The notes under the pieces: generated by a model
Databases searched by the model: none
Seen by the model: only the letters and a program-made list of their open reading frames with translations
What the model was told of the DNA's origin: nothing
Assembly: GCF_011752565.1 (NCBI RefSeq)
Contig: NZ_VWXK01000021.1
Location: 39,200 to 103,199, forward strand
DNA: 64,000 nucleotides
Direction: 5' to 3'
From: Pantoea sp. Ap-967
GTDB lineage: Bacteria > Pseudomonadota > Gammaproteobacteria > Pseudomonadales > Pseudomonadaceae
Program-made: the position numbers and the translations under genes
Shown here: one piece after another, positions 1-9,148 of the stretch
How positions within the stretch are numbered: position 1 is the first letter of the stretch
Layout: every line of letters starts with the position of its first letter

Positions 1-508
1 CCTTGACGCGCACGTCGACGACCTCGATACCCAGCTCCTTGTTGGCCATGCGGTTCAGCGATGCGGTGATGTCAGCCATCAGCGCGTCACGTTCACCGGA
101 AACCACTTCGTGCAGGGTGCGCTTGCCGAACTGGTCACGCAGGCCGCTTTCCAGGCGACGCGACAGACGCTCGTCGGCGATCTGCTTCATGCCGGACGTG
201 GCGGTGTAGAAACGCTCGGCATCCTTGACCCGCCACTTGGCGTAGGCATCGACCATCACCGCTTTCTTCTCCAGGGTCAGGAACCGCTGGGTCGGGGCGT
301 CGAGGGTCATCAGGCGGGCGTCGAACTTGCGTACCTGGTTCACGTAGGGAATCTTCACGTGCAGGCCCGGCTGGACATCCGCCTGGACCACCTTACCGAA
401 GCGCAGCAGTACCGCGCGCTCGGTCTGGGACACGATGTAGAAGCTGTTCCAGGCGACGATGGCCAGGACCACGGCGGCGATCAGGGCGATCAGCGATCTA
501 TTGCTCAT
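1..508 (-). CDS. hflC: HflC, membrane protease regulator (3' end outside window)
   Basis: Reading the minus strand from the ATG at 508 gives an open frame to the window edge, about 169 residues. It begins MSNRSLIALIAAVVLAIVAW, a single N-terminal membrane anchor, and continues into an SPFH/band-7 domain (SQTERAVLLRFGKV, then PGLHVKIPYVNQV). In this family HflC pairs with HflK in a large inner-membrane assembly that surrounds FtsH and restrains its proteolysis. The start codon overlaps the hflK stop as ATGA, so the two genes are translationally coupled. The C-terminal half is missing only because the window begins here; no break is seen. Confidence 0.95.
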   Translation of the reverse strand, partial: MSNRSLIALIAAVVLAIVAWNSFYIVSQTERAVLLRFGKVVQADVQPGLHVKIPYVNQVRKFDARLMTLDAPTQRFLTLEKKAVMVDAYAKWRVKDAERFYTATSGMKQIADERLSRRLESGLRDQFGKRTLHEVVSGERDALMADITASLNRMANKELGIEVVDVRVK

Positions 509-1686
509 CAGCGGCTCTCCCTGGTGCGCAGTGGCTGTTGTTGCTGTTGCAGGTCCTGCGAGGCACGCGAGGCCGCGTCATTGACCGACGGCGAAACGCT
601 GCTGCCAGGCGCGGAGGCGCTGCGGCTGCCTTCGACCATCTTGTCCAGCGGCAGGTAGAGCAGGTTGTTCTGCCCGTCCTTGGCTGTGACCAGCACCTTG
701 CTCGTGTTGCTGTAGACCTCTTGCATGGTTTCCAGGTACAGGCGCTGACGGGTCACGTCAGGAGCCTTGCGGTACTCGGCAACCAGCTTGGTGAAGCGGT
801 CGGCCTCACCCTTGGCGCGGGCAATGACTTCGTCGCGGTAACCGTTGGCATCCTCGATGATGCGCTGGGCCTGACCACGGGCTTCCGGCACCACGCCATT
901 GGCGTAGGACTCGGCCTGGTTGCGGGCACGCTGTTCATCTTCGCGGGCGCGGATCACGTCGTCGAAGGCTTCCTGCACTTCACGCGGGGCTGCCGCGCTC
1001 TGCACGTTCACCTGGGTGACGGTGATACCGGTACGGTAGTTGTCGAGGAAGCGCTGCAGGCGTTCGCGGATGTCCACGGCCATCTGCTCACGGCCTTCGG
1101 TCAACACCTGGTCCATCGAGGTGGAACCCACCACATGGCGCAGGGCGCTGTCGGTCGCGTGCTGCAGGCTGACCTCAGGCTGGTCGACGTTGAGCACGAA
1201 GTCCTGCAGGTTGCTGATCTTGTACTGGACGGTCAGCGGAACCTCGACGATGTTCTCGTCTTCGGTGAGCATCTGACCCTGCTTGGTGTAGGCACGCTCG
1301 CGCGTGACGTTTTCCATGTACTTGCGATCGATTGGCGGGAAGTAGATGTTCAGGCCGGGACCGACCGTCTCATAGTACTTGCCGAAGCGCAGCACCACGG
1401 CCTGCTCCTGCTCGTCGACCACGTACACGGCGCTGTACAGCCAGATGGCAGCAAGCACCGCCAGGCCGATGCCCAGCAGGCCGTAGCCGCCACCCTTGCC
1501 GACATTGCGGTCACCGCCGCCACGTTTCTTGCCGCTGCCGAACATGCCGTTCAGGCTGTCCTGCAGCTTGCGGAAGGCCTCGTCCAGATCTGGCGGACCC
1601 TTCTTGTCGCCACCACCGCCGCCACCGCGACGGCCGCCCCAGGGGTCCTGATTGTTCGAGTTGCCACCCGGCTCGTTCCAAGCCAT
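508..1686 (-). CDS. hflK: HflK, FtsH-modulating SPFH protein
   Basis: The 392-residue protein starts MAWNEPGGNSNNQDPWGG. The ATG at 1686 follows a GGAGAG ribosome site, so I prefer it to an in-frame start 96 bases upstream. A Gly-rich, Asn-rich cytoplasmic head (about 1-65) is followed by one membrane segment (about 68-88, GLLGIGLAVLAAIWLYSAVYV) and an SPFH domain opening with DEQEQAVVLRFGKY. The tail is Ser/Gln-rich with a run of Gln. HflK and HflC form the periplasm-facing cage around the FtsH protease. It lies between hflX and hflC in the usual hflXKC order, and its stop overlaps the hflC start. Confidence 0.96.
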   Translation of the reverse strand: MAWNEPGGNSNNQDPWGGRRGGGGGGDKKGPPDLDEAFRKLQDSLNGMFGSGKKRGGGDRNVGKGGGYGLLGIGLAVLAAIWLYSAVYVVDEQEQAVVLRFGKYYETVGPGLNIYFPPIDRKYMENVTRERAYTKQGQMLTEDENIVEVPLTVQYKISNLQDFVLNVDQPEVSLQHATDSALRHVVGSTSMDQVLTEGREQMAVDIRERLQRFLDNYRTGITVTQVNVQSAAAPREVQEAFDDVIRAREDEQRARNQAESYANGVVPEARGQAQRIIEDANGYRDEVIARAKGEADRFTKLVAEYRKAPDVTRQRLYLETMQEVYSNTSKVLVTAKDGQNNLLYLPLDKMVEGSRSASAPGSSVSPSVNDAASRASQDLQQQQQPLRTRESR

Positions 1687-1759
1687 AGCGCTCTCCATCT
1701 GATAAAGCAAAGACGCGCCCACGGCGCGCCGTCCAATGCTACAGAATGCCTGCCACTGC

Positions 1760-1781
1760 TGCCCGGCGACCTCGCCGGGCA
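1760..1781. other. GC-rich hairpin between hflX and hflK
   Basis: A perfect 10-bp stem (1760-1769 with 1772-1781, TGCCCGGCGA paired to its complement) with a two-base loop lies two bases past the hflX stop. There is no T run after it in the hflX direction, so it looks more like an RNA-processing or partial-attenuation hairpin inside the operon than a full terminator. Confidence 0.35.
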
Positions 1782-1782
1782 T

Positions 1783-3084
1783 TTATTGCAAAGTGTGTTG
1801 CTCGACAAACACTTGCGGCTCCATGCCTTCACGGCTGACCAGGCGATTCAACTCGACCCTGGGCAGGCGAACACTCAGCAGGCTGCGCCCTTCTTCGTCA
1901 TGCTCCTCACTCTGCACGGCACCCAAGGCAAAGAATTGCGCGCGCAAGCGGGCAAAACGCTGCTCCAGACACAGGGTACCGACATACAGATCATCCCCCA
2001 GCAACTCGGCAATCGCCTGGCCGACCAGCTCCAGGCCACGCCCATCGCGTGCCGACACCCAGACCCGTTCCGGCTTGCCATCGGCATCGCGCTGAATCTG
2101 CGGCTCGACATCCTCAAGCAGGTCGAGTTTGTTATACACCTCAAGGATCGGCAAGCCTTCGGCGCCGATCTCGCTCAATACCGCCAGCACCTGCTCGATC
2201 TGCTCCATGCGTTCCGGCTCATGGGCGTCGATCACATGCAGCAGCAGGTCGGAATTGCTCGACTCTTCGAGCGTAGCCCGAAATGCCTCGACCAGCTTGT
2301 GCGGCAGGTGACGAATGAAGCCCACGGTGTCGGCCAGCACGATCGGCCCAAGGTCGGCCAGTTCGAGCCGGCGCAGGGTTGGGTCGAGGGTGGCGAACAG
2401 CTGGTCCGCGGCATACACCTCGGAAGCGGTCAGGGCGTTGAACAGCGTCGACTTGCCGGCGTTGGTGTAACCCACCAGCGACACCGAAGGGATGTCGGCG
2501 CGCTTGCGGCCACGGCGGGCCTGCTCACGCTGGCTGCGAACCTTCTCCAGGCGCGACTTGATCTGGCGCAGGCGCACCCGCAACAGACGGCGGTCGGTTT
2601 CCAACTGGGTTTCACCCGGGCCGCGCATGCCGATACCACCCTTCTGACGCTCAAGGTGGGTCCAGCCGCGCACCAGCCGCGTGCTCATGTGCTCAAGCTG
2701 GGCCAGTTCGACCTGCAGCTTGCCTTCATGGGTACGCGCCCGTTGGGCGAAGATATCGAGGATCAGCCCGGTACGGTCGAGCACGCGACACTCGAAGACA
2801 CGTTCGAGGTTGCGTTCCTGACTGGGCGTGAGGGTGTGATTGAAAATCACCAGGTCTACCTGTTCGGCTTTGACCAGGTCGCGCAATTCCTCGACCTTGC
2901 CGCTGCCAATCAGGTATTTGGCGGTAGGCTGATGCCTGCCCACCGTGACCAGCGAAACAATGTCGGCACCGGCCGACAATGCCAGTTCCTGAAACTCCTG
3001 CGGGTCTTCGCGCGCCTCAGGGTTCTGACCTTCCAAGTGAACGAGCAACGCCCGCTCACCACCACCGTGGCGCTCAAAGAACAA
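1783..3084 (-). CDS. hflX: HflX, ribosome-associated GTPase
   Basis: The 433-residue protein has the HflX layout. An N-terminal ribosome-binding domain (about 1-195, with the signature GGIGMRGPGETQLETDRR around 149-166) is followed by a coiled linker rich in Arg/Glu. The GTPase domain has the P-loop GYTNAGKS (205-212), DTVG (252-255) and NKLD (318-321). HflX splits 70S ribosomes and rescues stalled ones after heat or antibiotic stress. The gene begins 12 bases beyond the end of hfq and precedes hflK, the standard order. The start MFFERHGGGERA matches the usual family N-terminus. Confidence 0.97.
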   Translation of the reverse strand: MFFERHGGGERALLVHLEGQNPEAREDPQEFQELALSAGADIVSLVTVGRHQPTAKYLIGSGKVEELRDLVKAEQVDLVIFNHTLTPSQERNLERVFECRVLDRTGLILDIFAQRARTHEGKLQVELAQLEHMSTRLVRGWTHLERQKGGIGMRGPGETQLETDRRLLRVRLRQIKSRLEKVRSQREQARRGRKRADIPSVSLVGYTNAGKSTLFNALTASEVYAADQLFATLDPTLRRLELADLGPIVLADTVGFIRHLPHKLVEAFRATLEESSNSDLLLHVIDAHEPERMEQIEQVLAVLSEIGAEGLPILEVYNKLDLLEDVEPQIQRDADGKPERVWVSARDGRGLELVGQAIAELLGDDLYVGTLCLEQRFARLRAQFFALGAVQSEEHDEEGRSLLSVRLPRVELNRLVSREGMEPQVFVEQHTLQ

Positions 3085-3096
3085 TGCAGGCTCCTA

Positions 3097-3357
3097 TCAG
3101 GCGTTGCCTGGCTCGCTGTCGCCGTGCTCGGAATCGGACGGGCTTGGCAGGCGGACCGGACGGGCTGGAACCACGGTCGAAATGGCGTGCTTGTAGACCA
3201 TCTGGCTGACGGTGTTCTTCAGCAGAACCACGAACTGGTCGAACGATTCGATCGAGCCCTGCAGTTTGATGCCGTTGACCAGGTAGATCGAAACCGGGAC
3301 CTTTTCTTTTCTCAAGGTGTTCAAGTAAGGGTCTTGTAGCGAATGCCCTTTTGACAT
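3097..3357 (-). CDS. hfq: Hfq, RNA chaperone
   Basis: An 86-residue Sm-like protein beginning MSKGHSLQDPYLNTLRKEKVPVSIYLVNGIKLQG. The Sm1 segment with SFDQFVVLL and the Sm2 motif VYKHAISTVVP are intact, followed by a short acidic, probably disordered tail (SDSEHGDSEPGNA). Hfq forms hexamers that pair small RNAs with mRNAs and, in Pseudomonas, acts with Crc on A-rich messages. The ATG at 3357 is preceded by AGGAG. An in-frame ATG eight codons upstream is not favoured because family members start MSKGHSLQD. The 94-bp gap to miaA is AT-rich near hfq and may hold an hfq promoter. Confidence 0.98.
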   Translation of the reverse strand: MSKGHSLQDPYLNTLRKEKVPVSIYLVNGIKLQGSIESFDQFVVLLKNTVSQMVYKHAISTVVPARPVRLPSPSDSEHGDSEPGNA

Positions 3358-3451
3358 ATGCCGCACTCCTGTAAGGATCAATAATAGAAAATCAAAGAAA
3401 ACGATAAGTTAGGCCGTCCCATCGCAAGAATAGACGGCTATCAGCAGGGAC

Positions 3452-4423
3452 TCAGCTCAATATGGAGACGGTTCCCAGGTATTTCAAGGTGCGGGACAGA
3501 TTGTCGCAGGCCAGGCTGTCGAGCCAATGCACGTCAGGCCAGCCACGCAACCAGGTGAACTGCCGCTTGGCCAACTGCCGAGTGGCAATGATACCGCGTT
3601 CACGCATCTCATTCTCAGTCAGCTTGCCATCGAGGTAGTCCCAGGCTTGCCGATACCCCACTGCCCGTATAGACGGCAGCCCGGCGTGCAAGTCACTTCT
3701 GGCGCGCAGCGATCGGACCTCGTCGATGAAGCCCTGTTCCAACATCTGGGCAAATCGTAACGCAATTCGCTGGTGCAGAATGTGACGATCCGCCGGGGCA
3801 ATCGCCAAACTCGCGACAGTATAGGGCAAATGCCCGCCGCCGCCTGCGTCTGCGCCGCTACTTTCGGCCAATTGCCGTTGGCGATGGGCCGTCATGCTCT
3901 GGCCGCTCACCCGGTACACCTCCAGCGCACGGATCAGCCGCTGGGGGTCGTTGGGGTGGATGCGCGCCGCCGATTGCGGGTCAACCTCGGCCAGTTGCCG
4001 GTGCAGCTCGGCCAGGCCCAAGGCCTCGGCCTCGGCTTCCAGCTCGGCGCGTACCGCGGCATCGGCCGCCGGCATGTCCGCCAGGCCATCGACCAGCGCC
4101 TTGTAGTAGAGCATGGTGCCGCCCACCAGCAGCGGGATCTTGCCGCGCGCCGTGATCTCGGCCATGGCCTCCAGGGCGTCGGCGCGAAACTGCGCGGCTG
4201 AATAGCTTTCGGCCGGGTCGCGGATGTCGATCAGGCGGTGCGGGTGGGCCGCCAGCAGCTCTTTCGAGGGCTTGGCCGAGCCGATGTCCATGCCGCGGTA
4301 GACCAGCGCCGAATCGACACTGATCAGCTCGCACGGCAGCACCTTGGTCAGTTCGATGGCCAGGTCGGTCTTGCCGGCCGCCGTGGGGCCCATGAGGAAT
4401 ATCGCAGGGGGCTTGCCGCTCAT
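3452..4423 (-). CDS. miaA: MiaA, tRNA dimethylallyltransferase
   Basis: The 323-residue protein starts MSGKPPAIFLMGPTAAGKTDLAIEL, whose GPTAAGKT is the P-loop. SVDSALVYRGMDIGSAKP and HRLIDIRDPAESYSAAQF are MiaA signatures, and the later RHPNDPQRLIRALEVYR-type stretch (HPNDPQRLIRALEVYRVSG) matches the catalytic core. It places the isopentenyl group on A37 of tRNAs that read U-starting codons. It lies one base from the mutL stop and upstream of hfq, as in other gammaproteobacteria. Confidence 0.97.
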   Translation of the reverse strand: MSGKPPAIFLMGPTAAGKTDLAIELTKVLPCELISVDSALVYRGMDIGSAKPSKELLAAHPHRLIDIRDPAESYSAAQFRADALEAMAEITARGKIPLLVGGTMLYYKALVDGLADMPAADAAVRAELEAEAEALGLAELHRQLAEVDPQSAARIHPNDPQRLIRALEVYRVSGQSMTAHRQRQLAESSGADAGGGGHLPYTVASLAIAPADRHILHQRIALRFAQMLEQGFIDEVRSLRARSDLHAGLPSIRAVGYRQAWDYLDGKLTENEMRERGIIATRQLAKRQFTWLRGWPDVHWLDSLACDNLSRTLKYLGTVSILS

Positions 4424-4424
4424 G

Positions 4425-6323
4425 TCATCGACCGCGCAGGAATAGTTTGTCCAGGTCGTCCAGGCCCATCTGGGTCCAGGTGGGACGGCCGTGGTTGCAT
4501 TGGCCGCTGCGCTCGGTGTTTTCCATGTCGCGCAGCAGGGCGTTCATCTCGGGGATGGCCAGGCGCCGGTTGGCGCGCACCGCACCGTGGCAGGCCATGG
4601 TGCCGAGCAGTTCGTTGAGGTGCGCCTGGATACGGTCGCTGGTGCCGTATTCCATCAGGTCGGCCAGCACGTCCTGGACCAGGCGGTTGGCCTCGGCCTG
4701 CTTGAGCAGGGCGGGAATCTGGCGGATGGCCAGGGTTTCCGGGCCCAGGCGCTGCAGTTCGAAGCCCAGGCGCTGGAACCACTGGGCGTGCTCTTCGGCG
4801 CAATCGGCCTCGCGCTGGCTCAGGGCCAGGGTTTCCGGCACCAGCAGCGGCTGGCCGCTGAGGCCTTCGCTGGCCATGGCCACCTTGAGCCGCTCGTACA
4901 TGATGCGCTCATGGGCAGCGTGCATGTCCACCAGCACCAGCCCGGCGGCGTTCTCGGCCAGGATGTAGATGCCCTTGAGCTGCGCCAGCGCATAGCCCAG
5001 GGGCGGGATATCGCCCTGGCTTTCCGGCAGCGCCGCAGGCGCTGGCGCACCCTCGGCCAGCGGCTTGTAGAACTCGCGGTACACCGCCTGGGCCTCGGCG
5101 GCCGGCAATGGCTGCGAGGGGCGCGGGGTGTACTGGTACTGGTAGCCGGCACCGCTGCCGCCGTTGGAAATCGAGTGTTGCGGCGCCTGGGGCTGCTCCA
5201 GCACCGGCGAGGCCAGGCGCATTTCGCCCTGCGGCCCGAACTCACCGACCTGCTGGCCGGTCGGCCGCATGGCCTCGGGCACGGCAGCAGGCGCAGGCAA
5301 CTGGTCTTCCGGGCGCACGTCGGCCAGGGCCCGGTGCAAGGTGCCATAGAGGAAGTCGTGCACCGAGCGCCCTTCGCGGAAGCGCACTTCGTGCTTGGTG
5401 GGGTGCACGTTGACGTCGACGCCGTTGGGCTCAAGCTCCAGGAACAGCACGAAGGTCGGGTGCCGGCCGTTGAACAGCACGTCGCGGTAGGCCTGGCGCA
5501 CGGCGTGGGCCACCAGCTTGTCGCGTACCGCACGGCCGTTGACGAAGAAGTACTGCAAGTCTGCCTGGCTGCGCGAGAAGGTCGGCAGGCCAACCCAGCC
5601 CCACAGGCGCAGGCCGTTGCGCTCGACATCGATCGGCAATGCCTGCTCCATGAAGCCTGCCCCGCAGATGGCGCCGACACGCCGCGCACGGGCCGTCTCG
5701 TCATGGGCCTCGTGCAGGCTGAGGATGCTCTTGCCGTTGTGGCGCAGGTGGAAGCCGACATCGAAACGGGCCAATGCCAGGCGCCGGATCACTTCCTGCA
5801 GGTGATCGAATTCGGTTTTCTCGGCCTTGAGGAACTTGCGCCGGGCCGGGGTATTGAAGAACAGGTCACGCACTTCCACCGAGGTGCCGACCGGGTGCGC
5901 GGCAGGCTGCACGCGCGGGGTCATGTCGCGGCCTTCGGTTTCCACCTGCCAGGCTTCGCTGGCACTGGCGGTTCGCGAGGTCAGGGTCAGGCGCGCGACC
6001 GAGCTGATCGACGCCAGCGCCTCGCCGCGAAAGCCCAGGCTCAGCACCCCTTCGAGGTCTTCGAGTTCGCGAATCTTGCTGGTGGCGTGCCGGGCCAGGG
6101 CCAGCGGCAGGTCGTCGGCCGAGATGCCGCTGCCGTCGTCGCGCACCCGCAACAGCTTCACCCCGCCCTGCTCGACCTCCACGTCGATGCGCCGGGCGCC
6201 CGAGTCCAGGCTGTTTTCCAGCAATTCCTTGGCCACCGATGCCGGGCGCTCGACCACCTCACCGGCGGCAATCTGGTTGGCCAGCCGCGGGCTAAGCAGC
6301 TGGATGCGCGAACCACCACTCAT
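4425..6323 (-). CDS. mutL: MutL, mismatch repair ATPase/endonuclease
   Basis: The 632-residue protein has a GHKL ATPase N-terminus: ENSLDSGA near 36-43, DDGSGI at 62-67 and GFRGEAL at 97-103. A Gln/Pro-rich linker (about 340-440) leads to a C-terminal dimerisation domain. Residues 466-477, DMHAAHERIMYE, fit the metal-binding endonuclease pattern D-x-H-A-x2-E-x4-E, so this MutL should nick DNA, unlike E. coli MutL. It couples MutS mismatch recognition to strand removal. Its ATG overlaps the amiB stop (6320-6323). Confidence 0.97.
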   Translation of the reverse strand: MSGGSRIQLLSPRLANQIAAGEVVERPASVAKELLENSLDSGARRIDVEVEQGGVKLLRVRDDGSGISADDLPLALARHATSKIRELEDLEGVLSLGFRGEALASISSVARLTLTSRTASASEAWQVETEGRDMTPRVQPAAHPVGTSVEVRDLFFNTPARRKFLKAEKTEFDHLQEVIRRLALARFDVGFHLRHNGKSILSLHEAHDETARARRVGAICGAGFMEQALPIDVERNGLRLWGWVGLPTFSRSQADLQYFFVNGRAVRDKLVAHAVRQAYRDVLFNGRHPTFVLFLELEPNGVDVNVHPTKHEVRFREGRSVHDFLYGTLHRALADVRPEDQLPAPAAVPEAMRPTGQQVGEFGPQGEMRLASPVLEQPQAPQHSISNGGSGAGYQYQYTPRPSQPLPAAEAQAVYREFYKPLAEGAPAPAALPESQGDIPPLGYALAQLKGIYILAENAAGLVLVDMHAAHERIMYERLKVAMASEGLSGQPLLVPETLALSQREADCAEEHAQWFQRLGFELQRLGPETLAIRQIPALLKQAEANRLVQDVLADLMEYGTSDRIQAHLNELLGTMACHGAVRANRRLAIPEMNALLRDMENTERSGQCNHGRPTWTQMGLDDLDKLFLRGR

Positions 6324-7750
6324 TGCGCGGCCAACGTGGTGGCAGGAATGTCGAGGTGCTGGCCGACTTTCAGCTCGTCGGTCTTGAGGCTGTTGGTGCT
6401 GCGCAGGCTGGCCACGCTGACCTGGTAGCGCACCGCGAGCATGGCCAGCGTCTCACCTGGGCGCACGGTGTGCTCACGCGGGCCCTGGGCGATCTTGCCG
6501 CTGTCGCGCAGCCAGGCGATGTAGGTGCCAGGCGGCGGGTTCTGCTGGAAGTACTGGCGCACACCGGTATGAATGGAACGGGCCAGGGCCTGCTGGTGGC
6601 TGGTGGAGGCCAGCTTGGCCGCTTCGCTGTTGTTCGAGATGAACCCGGTTTCGACGAGAATCGACGGAATGTCCGGGGACTTCAACACCATGAAGCCTGC
6701 CTGCTCGACCCGCTGCTTGTGCAGCGAGGTCACCCGGCCCATGCTGCCCAGAACCTTCTGCCCAACGTTCAGGCTGGAGCTGAGGGTAGCGGTCATCGAC
6801 AGGTCGAGCAGCACGCCGGCGAGCATGCGGTCCTTGTCGTCGAGGCTGACATTGCCGGCACCGCCGATCAGGTCGGAACGGTTTTCCGTGTCGGCCAGCC
6901 AGCGCGCCGTCTCGGAGGTGGCGCCACGGTCGGACAGGGCGAACACCGAAGCGCCAAAGGCGGCGCGCGAGGGCGCTGCGTCGGCGTGAATCGAAATGAA
7001 CAGGTCGGCGCCCTTCTTGCGGGCGATTTCGGTGCGCTTGCGCAGCGGGATGAAATAGTCGCCGGTGCGGGTCAGTTCGGCGCGGTAGCCTTTCTCGGTG
7101 TTGATCTGGCGCTGCAGTTCCTTGGCGATCTGCAGCACGATGTCTTTTTCATGCTGGCCGCTGGAGCCGGACGCACCCGGGTCTTCACCACCGTGGCCAG
7201 CATCGATGGCCACCACGATGTCACGCTTGCCACTGGGCACTGGCGGCAGTTTGATCGCAGGCTGGGCAGGGCTCACCGGCACGGCGGGCGTGGTCGCCGG
7301 GGTTGGCACCGGGGTGGGCGGTGGCGTCGGCGCAGTGGCGGCAACGGCATCGGCTTCCTGGTCGTACAGGTCGACCACCAGGCGGTTGCCATACTGGGCA
7401 TTGGGCGCCAGGGTGAAGCTTTTCGGCGTGACCGATTTTTTCAGGTCGACCACCACACGCAGGTCGGTCGGCGTGCGCTGGGCAGAGCGCACGCTGGTGA
7501 TCGGCGTGTTCGAGGTGGACACGTTCAACGGCGCGCCCAAGGTCGCACCGTTGATGTCGATGACCAGGCGATCAGGTGCGCTCAGGGTGAACACGCTATG
7601 CTGCACGGGGCCAGACAGGTCGAAGACCAGCCGCGTGTTGTCCGGTGCGCGCCACAGGCGCATGCTCTTGACTTGCGTGACGGCCAGAGCGTCAACGGTC
7701 ACCGCTGTCAGCAGCAGCCCAACGACAGCGACCAGTGCGCGTATGCGCAT
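6320..7750 (-). CDS. amiB: N-acetylmuramoyl-L-alanine amidase with AMIN and LysM domains
   Basis: The 476-residue precursor begins with a signal peptide (MRIRALVAVVGLLLTAVTVDALA). Next come an AMIN targeting domain (about 27-130), a Pro/Thr/Ala-rich linker, a zinc amidase domain with AIDAGHGGEDPGASG, then ISIHADAAPS and ILVETGFISN, and one C-terminal LysM repeat (EHTVRPGETLAMLAVRYQVS). It should cut the peptide stem from MurNAc in septal peptidoglycan during daughter-cell separation, in the periplasm. The LysM module is extra relative to E. coli AmiB and is common in Pseudomonas. tsaE ends 11 bases upstream. Confidence 0.94.
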   Translation of the reverse strand: MRIRALVAVVGLLLTAVTVDALAVTQVKSMRLWRAPDNTRLVFDLSGPVQHSVFTLSAPDRLVIDINGATLGAPLNVSTSNTPITSVRSAQRTPTDLRVVVDLKKSVTPKSFTLAPNAQYGNRLVVDLYDQEADAVAATAPTPPPTPVPTPATTPAVPVSPAQPAIKLPPVPSGKRDIVVAIDAGHGGEDPGASGSSGQHEKDIVLQIAKELQRQINTEKGYRAELTRTGDYFIPLRKRTEIARKKGADLFISIHADAAPSRAAFGASVFALSDRGATSETARWLADTENRSDLIGGAGNVSLDDKDRMLAGVLLDLSMTATLSSSLNVGQKVLGSMGRVTSLHKQRVEQAGFMVLKSPDIPSILVETGFISNNSEAAKLASTSHQQALARSIHTGVRQYFQQNPPPGTYIAWLRDSGKIAQGPREHTVRPGETLAMLAVRYQVSVASLRSTNSLKTDELKVGQHLDIPATTLAAQ

Positions 7751-7761
7751 ACCTACCCCAC

Positions 7762-8235
7762 TTACTGTTTATAGTGTTCGGCCAGTGCCACGCACCAGGC
7801 CTCGCCGCGAGCCCCCTGCGGCGAAAGGACAAGCGAGCGGCCGCTCGCTTGGGGGCTTATGGTAATGGTCAGGTCAGGCTTTGGCAAAACGCCCGCACCC
7901 TTTTGCGGCCACTCGAACAGGCACAGCGGATCGCCTTCGAAATAGTCGCGAATACCCATGAACTCCAGCTCTTCCGGGTCGACCAGGCGGTACAGGTCGA
8001 AATGGAAGGCGCGAATTTCACCGATTTCGTAGGGTTCAACCACGGTGAAAGTCGGACTTTTCACTGCACCAGTATGGCCCAGGCCGCGAATCAAGCCACG
8101 GGACAGGGTGGTCTTGCCCGCCCCCAGGTCGCCTTCCAGGAAAATCACGCCACGACCGCCGGTCACCTCGGCCATTTTGCTGCCGAATTCGACCGTGGCC
8201 GCTTCATCGGCCAGAAACAGGGTTAAGCCAGACAC
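7762..8235 (-). CDS. tsaE: TsaE, ATPase for tRNA t6A synthesis
   Basis: The 157-residue protein contains FLEGDLGAGKTTLSRGLIRGLG, the YjeE/TsaE P-loop, and SPTFTVVEPYEIGEIRAFHFDLYRL, the family's central signature. TsaE works with TsaB and TsaD in adding threonylcarbamoyl to A37 of ANN-reading tRNAs. It overlaps nnrD by 13 bases, which suggests translational coupling. Confidence 0.96.
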   Translation of the reverse strand: MSGLTLFLADEAATVEFGSKMAEVTGGRGVIFLEGDLGAGKTTLSRGLIRGLGHTGAVKSPTFTVVEPYEIGEIRAFHFDLYRLVDPEELEFMGIRDYFEGDPLCLFEWPQKGAGVLPKPDLTITISPQASGRSLVLSPQGARGEAWCVALAEHYKQ

Positions 8236-9083
8236 GCTGAGTGCTCCTCCAACAATTCTCGAATGACCGGGGCCAGATCGCTGGCCGCCAGGCCTCTACC
8301 CTTGACGCCCAGGCGCTCGCCGGCGCAGGCATGCAGCCATACCCCAAGGCACGCCGCGCCCCAGGCGCCCAGCCCCTGGGCCAGCAGCGCCGCCAACACG
8401 CCAGTCAGCACATCGCCCAGGCCCGCACCGGCCATGGCCGGGTGGCCGCGCTCGCACAATGCCAGTTGGCCGCTCGGGCCCGCCACCAGGGTGCCGGCGC
8501 CCTTGAGCACGCACACGCTGTTGTGCCGGCGCGCCAGCTTGCGCGCAGCGCCCGGGCGGTCGGCCTGCACCGCTTCGGTGGAAATGCCCAGCAGCCGCGC
8601 CGCCTCGCCCGGATGCGGGGTGAGGATGCTACCACTGGGCAGGGCCAACGGCGCGCGCGCCAACAGGTTCAATGCATCGGCATCCCACACTTGCGGGCGC
8701 TCGGCATTGGCCACCGCCGACAACAGGCTGCGCCCCCAGGCGGCCTGGCCCAGGCCCGGGCCCACCACCAGCACCGAAGCGCGCTCCAGCGGGCCCATCA
8801 GCTGGTTGGCAGACACCACGCCCAGGCACATGACCTCGGGCAACCGCGCCAGGCTGGCGGCCACGTGCTCGGGGCGGGTGGCCACGCTGACCAGCCCGGC
8901 GCCGCAACGCAGCGCAGCCTCGGCGCTGAGCAGCACGGCGCCACCCGTGCCCAGGTCGCCGCCGACCACCAGCACATGGCCGAAGTCGCCCTTGTGGGCA
9001 TGCGCCGGCCGGCCCGGCAGGTGCGCGACGGTCACGCTGCTGAGCAATTGCGGGGCATGGCTGGGGTGTTTGGTCTGCGGCAT
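8223..9083 (-). CDS. nnrD: NAD(P)H-hydrate dehydratase, single-domain
   Basis: From the ATG at 9083 the protein is 286 residues and corresponds only to the C-terminal, kinase-fold domain of YjeF/Nnr. The stretches LTPHPGEAARLLG and AGAGLGDVLTGVLAALLAQG carry the nucleotide-binding and catalytic motifs, and HKGDFGHVLVVGGDLGTGGAV is the usual N-terminal glycine loop. It repairs hydrated NAD(P)HX using ADP or ATP. The epimerase domain that is fused in E. coli Nnr is absent. A longer frame begins at 9164, but it would run into the divergent queG start, and the family homology begins near MPQTKHPSH. Confidence 0.9.
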   Translation of the reverse strand: MPQTKHPSHAPQLLSSVTVAHLPGRPAHAHKGDFGHVLVVGGDLGTGGAVLLSAEAALRCGAGLVSVATRPEHVAASLARLPEVMCLGVVSANQLMGPLERASVLVVGPGLGQAAWGRSLLSAVANAERPQVWDADALNLLARAPLALPSGSILTPHPGEAARLLGISTEAVQADRPGAARKLARRHNSVCVLKGAGTLVAGPSGQLALCERGHPAMAGAGLGDVLTGVLAALLAQGLGAWGAACLGVWLHACAGERLGVKGRGLAASDLAPVIRELLEEHSACLA

Positions 9084-9148
9084 GGGGTCAAAGGCTCCAA
9101 TGTCTGGCAGAATTATACGCACCTGAGCCCGTATTGCCTTGCCCATCC

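Noticed and set aside
538..3339. 933-codon open frame antisense to hflK, hflX and hfq
   Set aside because: It mirrors the third-base G/C bias of the real genes, has no ribosome site or known domain, and crosses three genes whose products are certain.
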